Source of the DNA: Streptomyces sp. XY006 | GTDB lineage: Bacteria > Actinomycetota > Actinomycetes > Streptomycetales > Streptomycetaceae | NCBI RefSeq assembly: GCF_002237655.1 | Contig: NZ_NOKT01000030.1 | Coordinates: 44,679 to 108,678 of the forward strand | Reading direction: 5' to 3' | Length of the DNA stretch: 64,000 nucleotides | In this document: positions 8,330-15,048 of the stretch, one piece after another | Position numbering within the stretch: position 1 is the first letter of the stretch | How the letters are laid out: the number at the start of each line of letters is the position of its first letter | The notes under the pieces: model-generated | Databases searched by the model: none | The model's input: the letters and a program-made list of their open reading frames with translations, nothing else | What the model was told of the DNA's origin: nothing | Program-made: the position numbers and the translations under genes

Positions 8330-10002
8330 GCCCGCACCGTAGCCGGAGGATCCGACACCGCCCCCTCGGTGCCGGGGCCGGTGATCGGTGGCACCGGCAC
8401 GTCCGCGGTCCGGGCCAGGCGGGCGCCCTCGGGTCCGTACACCGCCCGCGGCTCGGGGAACAGCCGCAGCAGCGTCAGGAACAGCACCGCGGCCGCGGCC
8501 AGTGACACCGGCAGGCCGATGTCGACGCCGTTCGCCAGGTCGCCGAGCGGGCCGACGAACTGGCCGGGGATGTTGGTGAAGAGCACCCCGAGCAGCGCCG
8601 AGACCCACCAGGCGGTCATGCCGCGCCAGTTCCAGCCGTGCGCGAACCAGTAACGGCCGCCGCGCTGACGGCGGTTGAAGACCTGCAGCGCCTCCGGGTC
8701 GTACCAGCCGCGGCGCGTCCAGTAGCCCAGCATCATGACGACCATCCAGGGCGTGGTGCAGGTGACGATCATCGTGGCGAAGGCCGAGATGGACCGCACC
8801 AGGTCGAGCCCGAACCGGCCGGCGAAGATGAACGCGATCGACAACGCGCCGATCAGCACGGTCGCCTGCACCCGGGACAGCCTCGGGAACACCGACGAGA
8901 AGTCGAGGCCGGTCCCGTACAGCGCCGTCGTGCCGGTCGCCATGCCGCCGATCAGCGCGAGCAGGCACACCGGCAGGAAGAACCAGCCCGGAGAGACGGC
9001 CAGCAGTCCGCCCACGAAGTCGGGGGCCGCCGGATCGACGTACTCGGGCGCCTTGTGCGCGATGACGCTCGCCGTCGTCAGGCCGAACAGGAACGGCAGC
9101 AGCGTCGCGAGCTGCGACAGGAACGCGGCCCCGACCACCCTGCGCCGCGGGGTGCTCGCCGGGATGTAGCGCGACCAGTCGCCGAGGAACGCCCCGAACG
9201 ACACCGGGTTGGACAGCACGATCAGCGTGGCCCCGATGAACGACGGCCAGAACAGGGCCGAGGTCCCGGGATCCGCCGCGTCCGTGAAGACACCCGCGTA
9301 CGACGGGTCGAAGTCGCCGGCGAACGCCACGGCGCCGAGCAGGAACAGCACGCTCGCCGAGGTCACCGCGATCTTGTTGACGAACAGCATGAACCGGAAG
9401 CCGTACACGCACACCACGAGGACCAGCACCGCGAACAGCGCGTAGGCGACGGCGTAGGACAGGGTGCCGCGGCCGAGGCCGAACAGCCGGTGGGCGCCGC
9501 CGACCAGGGCGTCACCGGAGCTCCACACCGACAGGGAGAAGAACGCGACGGCGGTCAGCAGGGAGAGGAACGAGCCGACCACCCGGCCGTGCACACCGAG
9601 GTGCGCGGACGACGACACCGCGTTGTTGGTGCCGTTGAGCGGCCCGAACACCGCCATCGGGCACAGGATCAGCGCGCCGGCGACGACGCCCAGCACGGTG
9701 GCCGCGAGGCCCTGCCAGAAGGAGAGGCCGAAGAGGATGGGGAAGGCGCCGAGGACGCAGGTGGAGAAGGTGTTGGCGCCGCCGAAGGCGAGCCGGAACA
9801 GATCCAGCGGGGTCGCCGTGCGCTCGGCGTCGGGGATCCGGTCGACACCGTGGGCCTCGACCTCCGTCACGGACGGGGGCGACGCGGCGCCTTCGGCGAC
9901 GGGGGAGAGGGCGCCGTCGTGGGCGGGGCGTTCGGTGGAAGCGGGACGGTCGGCGGAAGCGGGACGGTCGTCGGGGGCAGGACGGTCGGCGGGCGAGGGC
10001 AA
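8326..10002 (-). CDS. NCS1-family nucleobase:cation symporter (cytosine/purine permease-like)
   Basis: A 558-aa inner-membrane transporter importing nucleobases or related compounds with cations. Start is TTG 10002 with GGAG six bases upstream. A disordered N-terminus of PADRPA-type repeats (about 60 aa) precedes the 12-helix NCS1 core: LAFGGANTFSTCVLGAFPI, a Gly-rich second helix and a conserved GxWxxYxxxY-like region. The last helices are followed by a short hydrophilic tail. It shares an ATGA junction with the broken hydrolase, so the two were probably co-transcribed. The substrate cannot be decided from sequence alone. Confidence 0.88.
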   Translation of the reverse strand: MPSPADRPAPDDRPASADRPASTERPAHDGALSPVAEGAASPPSVTEVEAHGVDRIPDAERTATPLDLFRLAFGGANTFSTCVLGAFPILFGLSFWQGLAATVLGVVAGALILCPMAVFGPLNGTNNAVSSSAHLGVHGRVVGSFLSLLTAVAFFSLSVWSSGDALVGGAHRLFGLGRGTLSYAVAYALFAVLVLVVCVYGFRFMLFVNKIAVTSASVLFLLGAVAFAGDFDPSYAGVFTDAADPGTSALFWPSFIGATLIVLSNPVSFGAFLGDWSRYIPASTPRRRVVGAAFLSQLATLLPFLFGLTTASVIAHKAPEYVDPAAPDFVGGLLAVSPGWFFLPVCLLALIGGMATGTTALYGTGLDFSSVFPRLSRVQATVLIGALSIAFIFAGRFGLDLVRSISAFATMIVTCTTPWMVVMMLGYWTRRGWYDPEALQVFNRRQRGGRYWFAHGWNWRGMTAWWVSALLGVLFTNIPGQFVGPLGDLANGVDIGLPVSLAAAAVLFLTLLRLFPEPRAVYGPEGARLARTADVPVPPITGPGTEGAVSDPPATVRA

Positions 10003-10208
10003 GAGGGCTCCAGCGGGGGCGGGGCGGTGGAGCGCGGGGTGGCGCGGCGGCGGGGGCGGACGGCCGCTCGCCGGCGCAGGGGTGTGCGGCGGCGCGCGGA
10101 GGCCGTCCTCGGGGGATCTGCCGACCGTAGGTGATCACGGTCGGGCGGCACCAGAGGACGGTTCGTCCCTTCCCGGGCCCACCGGTGGACGTTTCCTCCA
10201 CTGCGTGA

Positions 10209-10763
10209 TCACCGATCGTCGTCCGGGTGCCGCTCCTCCGGCGCGGCGTCCGGCCCCTGGGCCCGCACCCGCTGCACGTGTTCGAGGGAGTCGCGCAACT
10301 CCGCCAGCCAGTCGTCCGTGTGGCGCTGGACCAGACGTACGCACCAGGCCAGCGCGTCACTGCGGCTGCGGGCGACGCCGCCGGCGACCAGGGTGTCGAG
10401 GACCTGCCGCTCCGGCTGGCGCAGCCGTGTCATGACGGGTGCGGCGACATGGGTGAACAGGGCCCGCCGCCCGTCGCACTCCACGCCCCAGGACACCTTT
10501 CTGCGGAAGCGGTGTTCGGCCTCCCGGGCCACGGCCATCCGGTCCTCGCGCGTGCGCTCGCGGAACTCCTGCATCCGGCTCTCCAGGGCCGCCTCGCGCT
10601 CGGCGTCCGAGGCGTCCTCGGTGAGCCGGGGCGCGGGGATGCGGCCGATGACGGTGATCTCCTCACGGTCGACCGTGACCTCGGTCAGTTCCTCGAAGAG
10701 GTCGTCGGGCAGGCGGCCGGCGAACCAGCCGCGCAGTTTCTCTCGCTGCTCGTTCGTAATCAT
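10209..10763 (-). CDS. Conserved actinobacterial protein of unknown function
   Basis: A 184-aa soluble, charged, mostly helical protein starting at ATG 10763 (MITNEQREKLRGWF). I do not recognise a characterised family. A segment rich in acidic and basic residues (about 60-110, with EFRERTREDRMAVAREAEHRF) could form a coiled coil. The C-terminal part (QVLDTLVAGGVARSRSDALAWCVRLV) resembles the helix-hairpin found in ribbon-helix-helix-type proteins, hinting at DNA or protein binding. The longer in-frame starts to 10958 are rejected because they run through the promoter region. A 14-bp inverted repeat abuts the start codon. Confidence 0.7.
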   Translation of the reverse strand: MITNEQREKLRGWFAGRLPDDLFEELTEVTVDREEITVIGRIPAPRLTEDASDAEREAALESRMQEFRERTREDRMAVAREAEHRFRRKVSWGVECDGRRALFTHVAAPVMTRLRQPERQVLDTLVAGGVARSRSDALAWCVRLVQRHTDDWLAELRDSLEHVQRVRAQGPDAAPEERHPDDDR

Positions 10764-10777
10764 GTAATGACGATTAC
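10764..10777. promoter_or_regulatory. Inverted repeat abutting a start codon
   Basis: GTAAT (10764-10768) and ATTAC (10773-10777) form a perfect palindrome with a 4-base centre, directly before ATG 10763 of the minus-strand gene. It overlaps the place where a ribosome-binding site or promoter should be, so a repressor site is plausible. Confidence 0.4.
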
Positions 10778-11088
10778 TCGGCGGGAGCATGAACGCAAGC
10801 GGTTGCAAAGTGGTCACCCGAGAGCTGAATCGGAATGTTTCAGGCCTATTAACGAGCGCACCGGAATCAGCCATCTGGCCGCTTCCTGACGCCGGAGACC
10901 GTGCGGTTACGGGCTTCACCCGCTCCGATTCCGTAACTTCACGCCACTGATTCAACACGCAAGGTTACTGAAACCCGTGGGGTCGATGTGTGTTTCCGCG
11001 GCGGACTCGGCAGAGTGGCGCTCGCCGACCCGGCACCGACCGAGCACGGGCCGGCACACCCTGTCATTCGAGCGGAAGGATGCACACA
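10778..11088. other. Divergent promoter region before the subtilisin-inhibitor gene
   Basis: This AT-richer stretch holds no supported gene. It contains the promoters for the minus-strand gene and for the inhibitor gene; AAGGA at 11076-11080 is the inhibitor's ribosome-binding site. I found no convincing -35/-10 pair by eye. Confidence 0.4.
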
Positions 11089-11523
11089 ATGCGGACCACC
11101 GCGCGCTGGGCCACGACTGTCGGACTGACGGCCACCGCCGTCTGCGGACCCCTCACCGGGGCCGCGCTCGCCGAACCGGGTCAGGCCCCCGCCGCGCTCT
11201 ACGCCCCGTCGGCCCTCGTCCTCACGGTGGGCCACGGCGAGAGCGCGATCTCCGCGACTCCGGAACGCGCGGTCACCCTGACCTGTGCCCCGCGGCCCGC
11301 GGGCACCCACCCGGCCGCCGCCGAGGCCTGCGCCGAGCTGCGCGGCGTCAGCGGCGACTTCGACGCCCTGACCGCCACCGAGGGCGTGATGTGCACCAAG
11401 CAGTACGACCCGGTGGTCGTCACCGTGGACGGCGTCTGGCAGGGCCAGCGCGTCTCCTACGAGCGCACCTTCTCCAACGACTGCATGAAGAACGCCTACG
11501 GCACGGGCGTCTTCTCCTTCTAG
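11089..11523 (+). CDS. Subtilisin-inhibitor-like (SSI) secreted protein, Lys at P1
   Basis: A 144-aa secreted serine-protease inhibitor of the Streptomyces SSI family (MEROPS I16). A signal peptide ends near residue 28 (GAALA/EPG). ATG 11089 is preferred over 11080 because AAGGA lies 8 bases upstream. Mature cysteines at 66, 81, 102 and 132 match the two SSI disulfides. The reactive loop reads MCTKQYDP, so P1 is Lys104 rather than Met as in SSI itself, which predicts trypsin-like targets. The C-terminal VDGVWQGQRVSYERTFSNDC is diagnostic. The secreted S1 protease near 22 kb could be a partner, but nothing here proves that. Confidence 0.95.
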   Translation: MRTTARWATTVGLTATAVCGPLTGAALAEPGQAPAALYAPSALVLTVGHGESAISATPERAVTLTCAPRPAGTHPAAAEACAELRGVSGDFDALTATEGVMCTKQYDPVVVTVDGVWQGQRVSYERTFSNDCMKNAYGTGVFSF

Positions 11524-11627
11524 GAGCGGGCACTCCCATGGACCGGGATCGCGCCGTTCCCGTGAGGCACAGCGGACCGTGGCTGGGGAGCCGGGCCGCT
11601 GTCACGGGGAACCGCGATCTCGTACAA

Positions 11628-11666
11628 GGAGGCCGGCGGGCGGAGTGGGGCCGCCCGCCGGCCTCC
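11628..11666. terminator. Bidirectional hairpin terminator
   Basis: A perfect 16-bp GC-rich stem (11628-11643 GGAGGCCGGCGGGCGG pairs with 11651-11666) with a 7-base loop lies between the convergent inhibitor gene and the CDGSH gene. Confidence 0.8.
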
Positions 11667-11687
11667 GGGCCGTTCAGGTCCCCGGGC

Positions 11688-11894
11688 TCAGGCCCGGTCG
11701 CGATGGCTCGTGTCGCACCACGGATAGCGGCGGCTGCGCCGGCAGGTGCACAGCGCCACGCGGAAGCGGTCCGAGGAGACGACGGAGCCGTCCTCCAGCT
11801 CCACCTCCACCGGGCCCTCCATCAGCAGGGGGCCCTTGCGCTGCACGGAGACACGGCGCGGTGCGCCGGGCCGGTCAGACGGGGAGTTCGGCAC
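11688..11894 (-). CDS. CDGSH-type iron-sulfur protein
   Basis: A 68-aa protein with a mitoNEET-like [2Fe-2S] motif: CTCRRSRRYPWCDTSHR fits CxCxx(S/T)xxxPxCD(G)(S/A/T)H except that Thr replaces the usual Gly. The three Cys and one His ligands are all present. It is the last gene of a three-gene operon and overlaps the upstream methyltransferase gene by 20 bases, indicating coupled translation. CDGSH proteins act in electron or cluster transfer, so it may supply electrons or iron-sulfur clusters to the diiron oxidase encoded first in the operon. That partnership is inferred from the gene order. Confidence 0.88.
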   Translation of the reverse strand: MPNSPSDRPGAPRRVSVQRKGPLLMEGPVEVELEDGSVVSSDRFRVALCTCRRSRRYPWCDTSHRDRA

Positions 11895-12528
11895 GGACCA
11901 CCACCAGCTCTTCCTTGTCCTCGTCGGCGGACAGCAGCCCGCGCTCCCGCAGCCAGTTCTCCCGGCCGCGCAGCACGGGACCGAACGCGATCCGCTGCCG
12001 CCGGGTCACCGCGGCCTTCAGACCGGCGGCGCGCAGCTGCGCCACCGTCAGGTCCGGGCCGCTGAGCGCCGACTGCACCAGCAGCAGCACCCCGCCCGGG
12101 CGCAGCAGCGCGGGCGCCTCCCGGCAGATGCGGTCGACGACCATCCGTCCGTCGCCGCCCGCGTCCCACGCCCGGGCCGCACCGCGCGGCGCGCGGTGGC
12201 CGTGGGGAGCGGGCACGTACGGCGGATTGGCCAGGATGAGGTCGAACGTCTCTCCGCGCACGGGGCCGAAGAGGTTGCCGTGCCGGATGCGGACACGCAG
12301 TCCCGCGAGCCGGGCGTTGAGCCGGGCGGCCAGCACGGCGCCCCAGGACACGTCGACGGCGGTGACCCGCAGGCCGCGGCGGGCGGCCTCCAGGGCCAGG
12401 GCGCCGGATCCGGTGCCCACGTCGAGTACCTCCGCGCCCGGCGGGAGCGGCTCGTCGGACAGGGCACCGGCCAGCAGCTCGGTGTCTTCCTGTGGGGCGT
12501 ACACGCCCGGGAGTACCAGTGGATTCAC
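11875..12528 (-). CDS. HemK2/PrmC-like class I SAM methyltransferase
   Basis: A 217-aa Rossmann methyltransferase starting at GTG 12528. SAM motif I is EVLDVGTGSGALALEAA near residue 40, motif II is VTAVDVS, and the NPPY signature (LILANPPYVPAP near 110) is that of enzymes methylating amide or amino nitrogens, such as PrmC/HemK and MTQ2. It lacks the extra N-terminal domain of release-factor PrmC, so it is not the housekeeping enzyme. It lies 21 bases after the diiron oxidase gene and overlaps the CDGSH gene. The substrate may be a protein or the oxidase's product. Confidence 0.85.
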   Translation of the reverse strand: MNPLVLPGVYAPQEDTELLAGALSDEPLPPGAEVLDVGTGSGALALEAARRGLRVTAVDVSWGAVLAARLNARLAGLRVRIRHGNLFGPVRGETFDLILANPPYVPAPHGHRAPRGAARAWDAGGDGRMVVDRICREAPALLRPGGVLLLVQSALSGPDLTVAQLRAAGLKAAVTRRQRIAFGPVLRGRENWLRERGLLSADEDKEELVVVRAELPV

Positions 12529-12549
12529 GGGCGCCGAGTACCCCCTTGT

Positions 12550-13557
12550 TCAGGAGGTATGGGTTGCCTCGCGGGCAAGCGGTTCACGCAGTGACGAACG
12601 TGACGCACGCCAGTCCGCGAGCAGCTTGGCACCGAAGCGCTCCTCGACGAATTCGGTGGCGTCGATGCCGAAGGCCACGTCCGTGGCGAGATGCGGCTCC
12701 TGCTCCAGCAGACCGCCGATGACCTCATGGCGCACGACCTGCTCGTGGACCGCGTCGGCCTCGACGTGCTCGTCGTAGAAGTGTTCGGCCGCGGGGCCGG
12801 CGCCGGTTCTGCGCATCGCCTCGGCGAGCCGCCGCGAGCCCGGTGACGAGGTGATCTCGACGGTCGCGAAATGGCCGACCAGGGCGCCCCTGAGGGCCCG
12901 GTGCAGACCGAACAGGGACATCATGTTCACGGTGACCAGGGCCTCGGCGGACGCCGCGTCGAGATAGCGGCCGTACGTGGTGTCCAGGCCCAGGTCCGTC
13001 ATCAGGTCGGCGAACAGCCGGGCGTGCACGCGGTCGGCGCGGCCCCCGCCCCACTCGTCGAACTCGACCGCCGCCATCCCGGCCTTCGCCCGGCCCCACA
13101 GCCGCGGCAGCACCCAGGCGTGCGGGTCCGCCTCCTTCAGGTGGTACAGGGAGCGCTGCGCCGCGTACTCGCGCAGATGCCACAGCTCGCCTTCGTCGCG
13201 CAGGAAGTACGAGACGCCCGTACCCTCCACCGGCTCGACCAGCAGGGCCGCCAGCGCCTCGTCCACACTGTCGTGGACGCGGGCGTCGGTGCGCAGGGCC
13301 GACAGGAAGCGGTGCTCCATGGCCGCGCGCACCCGCAGCAGGTCGGGATCCCACTCGCGCTCCGGGGGCACCTGGGCGAAGCCCCGGTAGTGCAGCTCGT
13401 AGCAGAGGTAGAGGGCGAGCTGGAGGTCCTCGCCGTACACCGCGGCCCGGGCGACGTCCTCCATGCGGGGCAGTCGGCCCGCACCCCGCAGATACGCCGC
13501 GACGCCCCTGCTCAGCGGGCCGCGCGGCGTGGGTAGTCCTGGTTCTTCGTGCTCCAT
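12550..13557 (-). CDS. Haem-oxygenase-like diiron oxidase (iron-containing redox enzyme family)
   Basis: A 335-aa all-helical protein starting at ATG 13557. It resembles the iron-containing redox/HDO superfamily (relatives include SznF and UndA-type oxidases). Acid- and His-rich helices that could bind two irons include YELHYRGF (Glu54), HLKEADPH (Glu142, His146), VEFDEW (Glu165, Asp167) and YDEHVEADAVHEQV (Asp262, Glu266, His271); exact ligands need a structure model. It is the first gene of an operon with a HemK-like methyltransferase and a CDGSH protein. The substrate is unknown. Confidence 0.82.
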   Translation of the reverse strand: MEHEEPGLPTPRGPLSRGVAAYLRGAGRLPRMEDVARAAVYGEDLQLALYLCYELHYRGFAQVPPEREWDPDLLRVRAAMEHRFLSALRTDARVHDSVDEALAALLVEPVEGTGVSYFLRDEGELWHLREYAAQRSLYHLKEADPHAWVLPRLWGRAKAGMAAVEFDEWGGGRADRVHARLFADLMTDLGLDTTYGRYLDAASAEALVTVNMMSLFGLHRALRGALVGHFATVEITSSPGSRRLAEAMRRTGAGPAAEHFYDEHVEADAVHEQVVRHEVIGGLLEQEPHLATDVAFGIDATEFVEERFGAKLLADWRASRSSLREPLAREATHTS

Positions 13558-13646
13558 GCGCGCCGGGTACCCGCAGCGGGCCCAAGGTCACCGCCGGAGC
13601 GGGAGATCCTGGTCATGGCCCCGGGCGCGCGCCCGGGGCGCCCGTA

Positions 13647-13835
13647 TCAGTCCCCTTCGGCCTGGTCCTGCGCGCCGGTGTTCGGGGAGGTGGCGTCGCC
13701 GGCCTCACCCCGGTGGCGCCGCTGTGCGGCGGAGTCCTCGGTGCGCGTCTCGGCGTCCTCGATCTCGCGCAGCACCTCCTCCAGGGCCGTCTCGGGCTGC
13801 TTGCCGGAGTGGTCGCGGTCGTGCTCGTGGGACAC
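13647..13835 (-). CDS. Small acidic protein of unknown function
   Basis: A 62-aa acidic, hydrophilic protein rich in His, Asp, Glu and Gln (starts SHEHDRDHSGK, contains TALEEVLREIEDAE). GTG 13835 is chosen because AAAGGAG lies 6 bases upstream and no ATG is available; the longer in-frame extension to 14030 lacks coding character. A central amphipathic helix is likely. No family is recognised. It lies alone between the diiron-oxidase operon and the Ppx-like gene, on the same strand as both. Confidence 0.62.
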   Translation of the reverse strand: MSHEHDRDHSGKQPETALEEVLREIEDAETRTEDSAAQRRHRGEAGDATSPNTGAQDQAEGD

Positions 13836-13948
13836 GGGTGTCTCCTTTCCTCGGTGCGGTGGGCGAGGCGCCGGTACTTCTGGTGTCGCCAGTGCTCCGG
13901 GTGTCGCGCTGGTGCGTCGGTGCGTCGGTGCGTCGTCCGGGGAGGCGC

Positions 13949-14956
13949 TCAGTGTGCGGAGGTCGCGATGCGCAGCGGTACGGGCTCGGCCGGGGCCGAC
14001 TCCGCGTTGTGCCGGGACACCTCGGCCCACCAGGACGGGCCGTCCTCGATGTGCCGCAGCATCACACCCTCGCGGATCGCCCAGGGGCAGACGGTGAGGG
14101 ACCGCAGGCCGGTCAGTTTCATCGCCGTGTGCCCGACGACCGCCCCGGCCAGGCTCTGCCCCGCCCGCGGGGCCGAGATGCCGGGCAGGCGCGCACGGTC
14201 CGCCGCGGGCAGGGCGGCCAGCTGCTTGATCGCCTCGCGCAGGTCCTCCCGGCGCATCTCACGGTCCACGAACGGGCCGTGCCGTCCGGGTGCGGCGCCG
14301 CACAGCCGGCCCAGCTGCTGGAAGGTGCGCGAGGTGGCGACCGCGGTGCGCGGACCCTCCCAGCGGATCCGCGCCGCGACGTCACGCAGCTGGTGGCGGA
14401 CCTTGCGGCGCAGGGCGCGCAGCCGCTCCGGCGAGGGCGGGTCCTCGTCCTCGAAGTACTCGTGGGTGAGGCGGCGCGCCCCCAGCGGCAGCGACGCCAC
14501 GAAGTCCGGCAGACGGCCGCGCCCGAAGGCGACCTCCAGGGTGCCGCCGCCGATGTCGAGCAGCGCGAGCGGGCCAGAGCGCCAGCCCATCCAGCGGCGG
14601 GCCCCGAGGAACGTCAGCTCGGCCTCGACCTCGCCGGGCAGCGTGCACAGGTCCACGCCCGTGCGGGTCCGGACGGTGTGCAGCACCTCCTGCCGGTTCG
14701 GCGCGTTGCGCACGACGGCGGTCGCGAAGGCCAGCGGACCGGCCGCGCCCCAGCGGGTGGCCGTCCTGCTCGCCTCCGCGACCGCGTGCACCAGCTGCTC
14801 CACGGCCGGCTCCGGGATGGGACCCCCCGGTGTGACCTGCTCGGACAGCCTCAGCCGCCACTTGGCGGTGTGCACGGGCAGCGGGACCCCGTCCGCCGCG
14901 TCCGCGACCACGAGTCTGACCGTGTTCGATCCCACGTCCACCACGCTGATTCGCAT
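13949..14956 (-). CDS. Ppx/GppA-family exopolyphosphatase/phosphatase-like protein
   Basis: A 335-aa protein of the actin-like ASKHA fold. It opens with VVDVGSNTVRLVVAD (phosphate-binding loop 1) and has LLDIGGGTLEVAFGRG near residue 130 (loop 2), with ATAVVRNAPN between. Ppx enzymes degrade polyphosphate, and GppA relatives also hydrolyse pppGpp. At this length it lacks the C-terminal HD-type domain of E. coli Ppx, as most actinobacterial paralogues do. Start is ATG 14956. It follows the NHLM operon on the same strand with a 92-base gap and is probably independent of it. Confidence 0.88.
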   Translation of the reverse strand: MRISVVDVGSNTVRLVVADAADGVPLPVHTAKWRLRLSEQVTPGGPIPEPAVEQLVHAVAEASRTATRWGAAGPLAFATAVVRNAPNRQEVLHTVRTRTGVDLCTLPGEVEAELTFLGARRWMGWRSGPLALLDIGGGTLEVAFGRGRLPDFVASLPLGARRLTHEYFEDEDPPSPERLRALRRKVRHQLRDVAARIRWEGPRTAVATSRTFQQLGRLCGAAPGRHGPFVDREMRREDLREAIKQLAALPAADRARLPGISAPRAGQSLAGAVVGHTAMKLTGLRSLTVCPWAIREGVMLRHIEDGPSWWAEVSRHNAESAPAEPVPLRIATSAH

Positions 14957-15048
14957 GCGCGGTGGGTACCCATTTCCTGCCCGGAGCAACGGCTCGGGCC
15001 GAGGGATGGCCGAGGATGCGCCATCGGAGTCCCGGTCGGCACGCCGTG

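Noticed and set aside
6245..9412. Long minus-strand open frame of 1055 codons
   Set aside because: It runs across the oxidase, hydrolase and permease genes in other frames and has the Arg/Gly/Pro composition of a high-GC shadow; only the stretch beginning at 8329 matches a real family and is listed as a pseudogene.
14917..14946. tRNA-like TTCGATCCCAC string
   Set aside because: It lies inside the Ppx-like coding sequence and no acceptor or anticodon arms pair around it; no tRNA was supported anywhere in the window.
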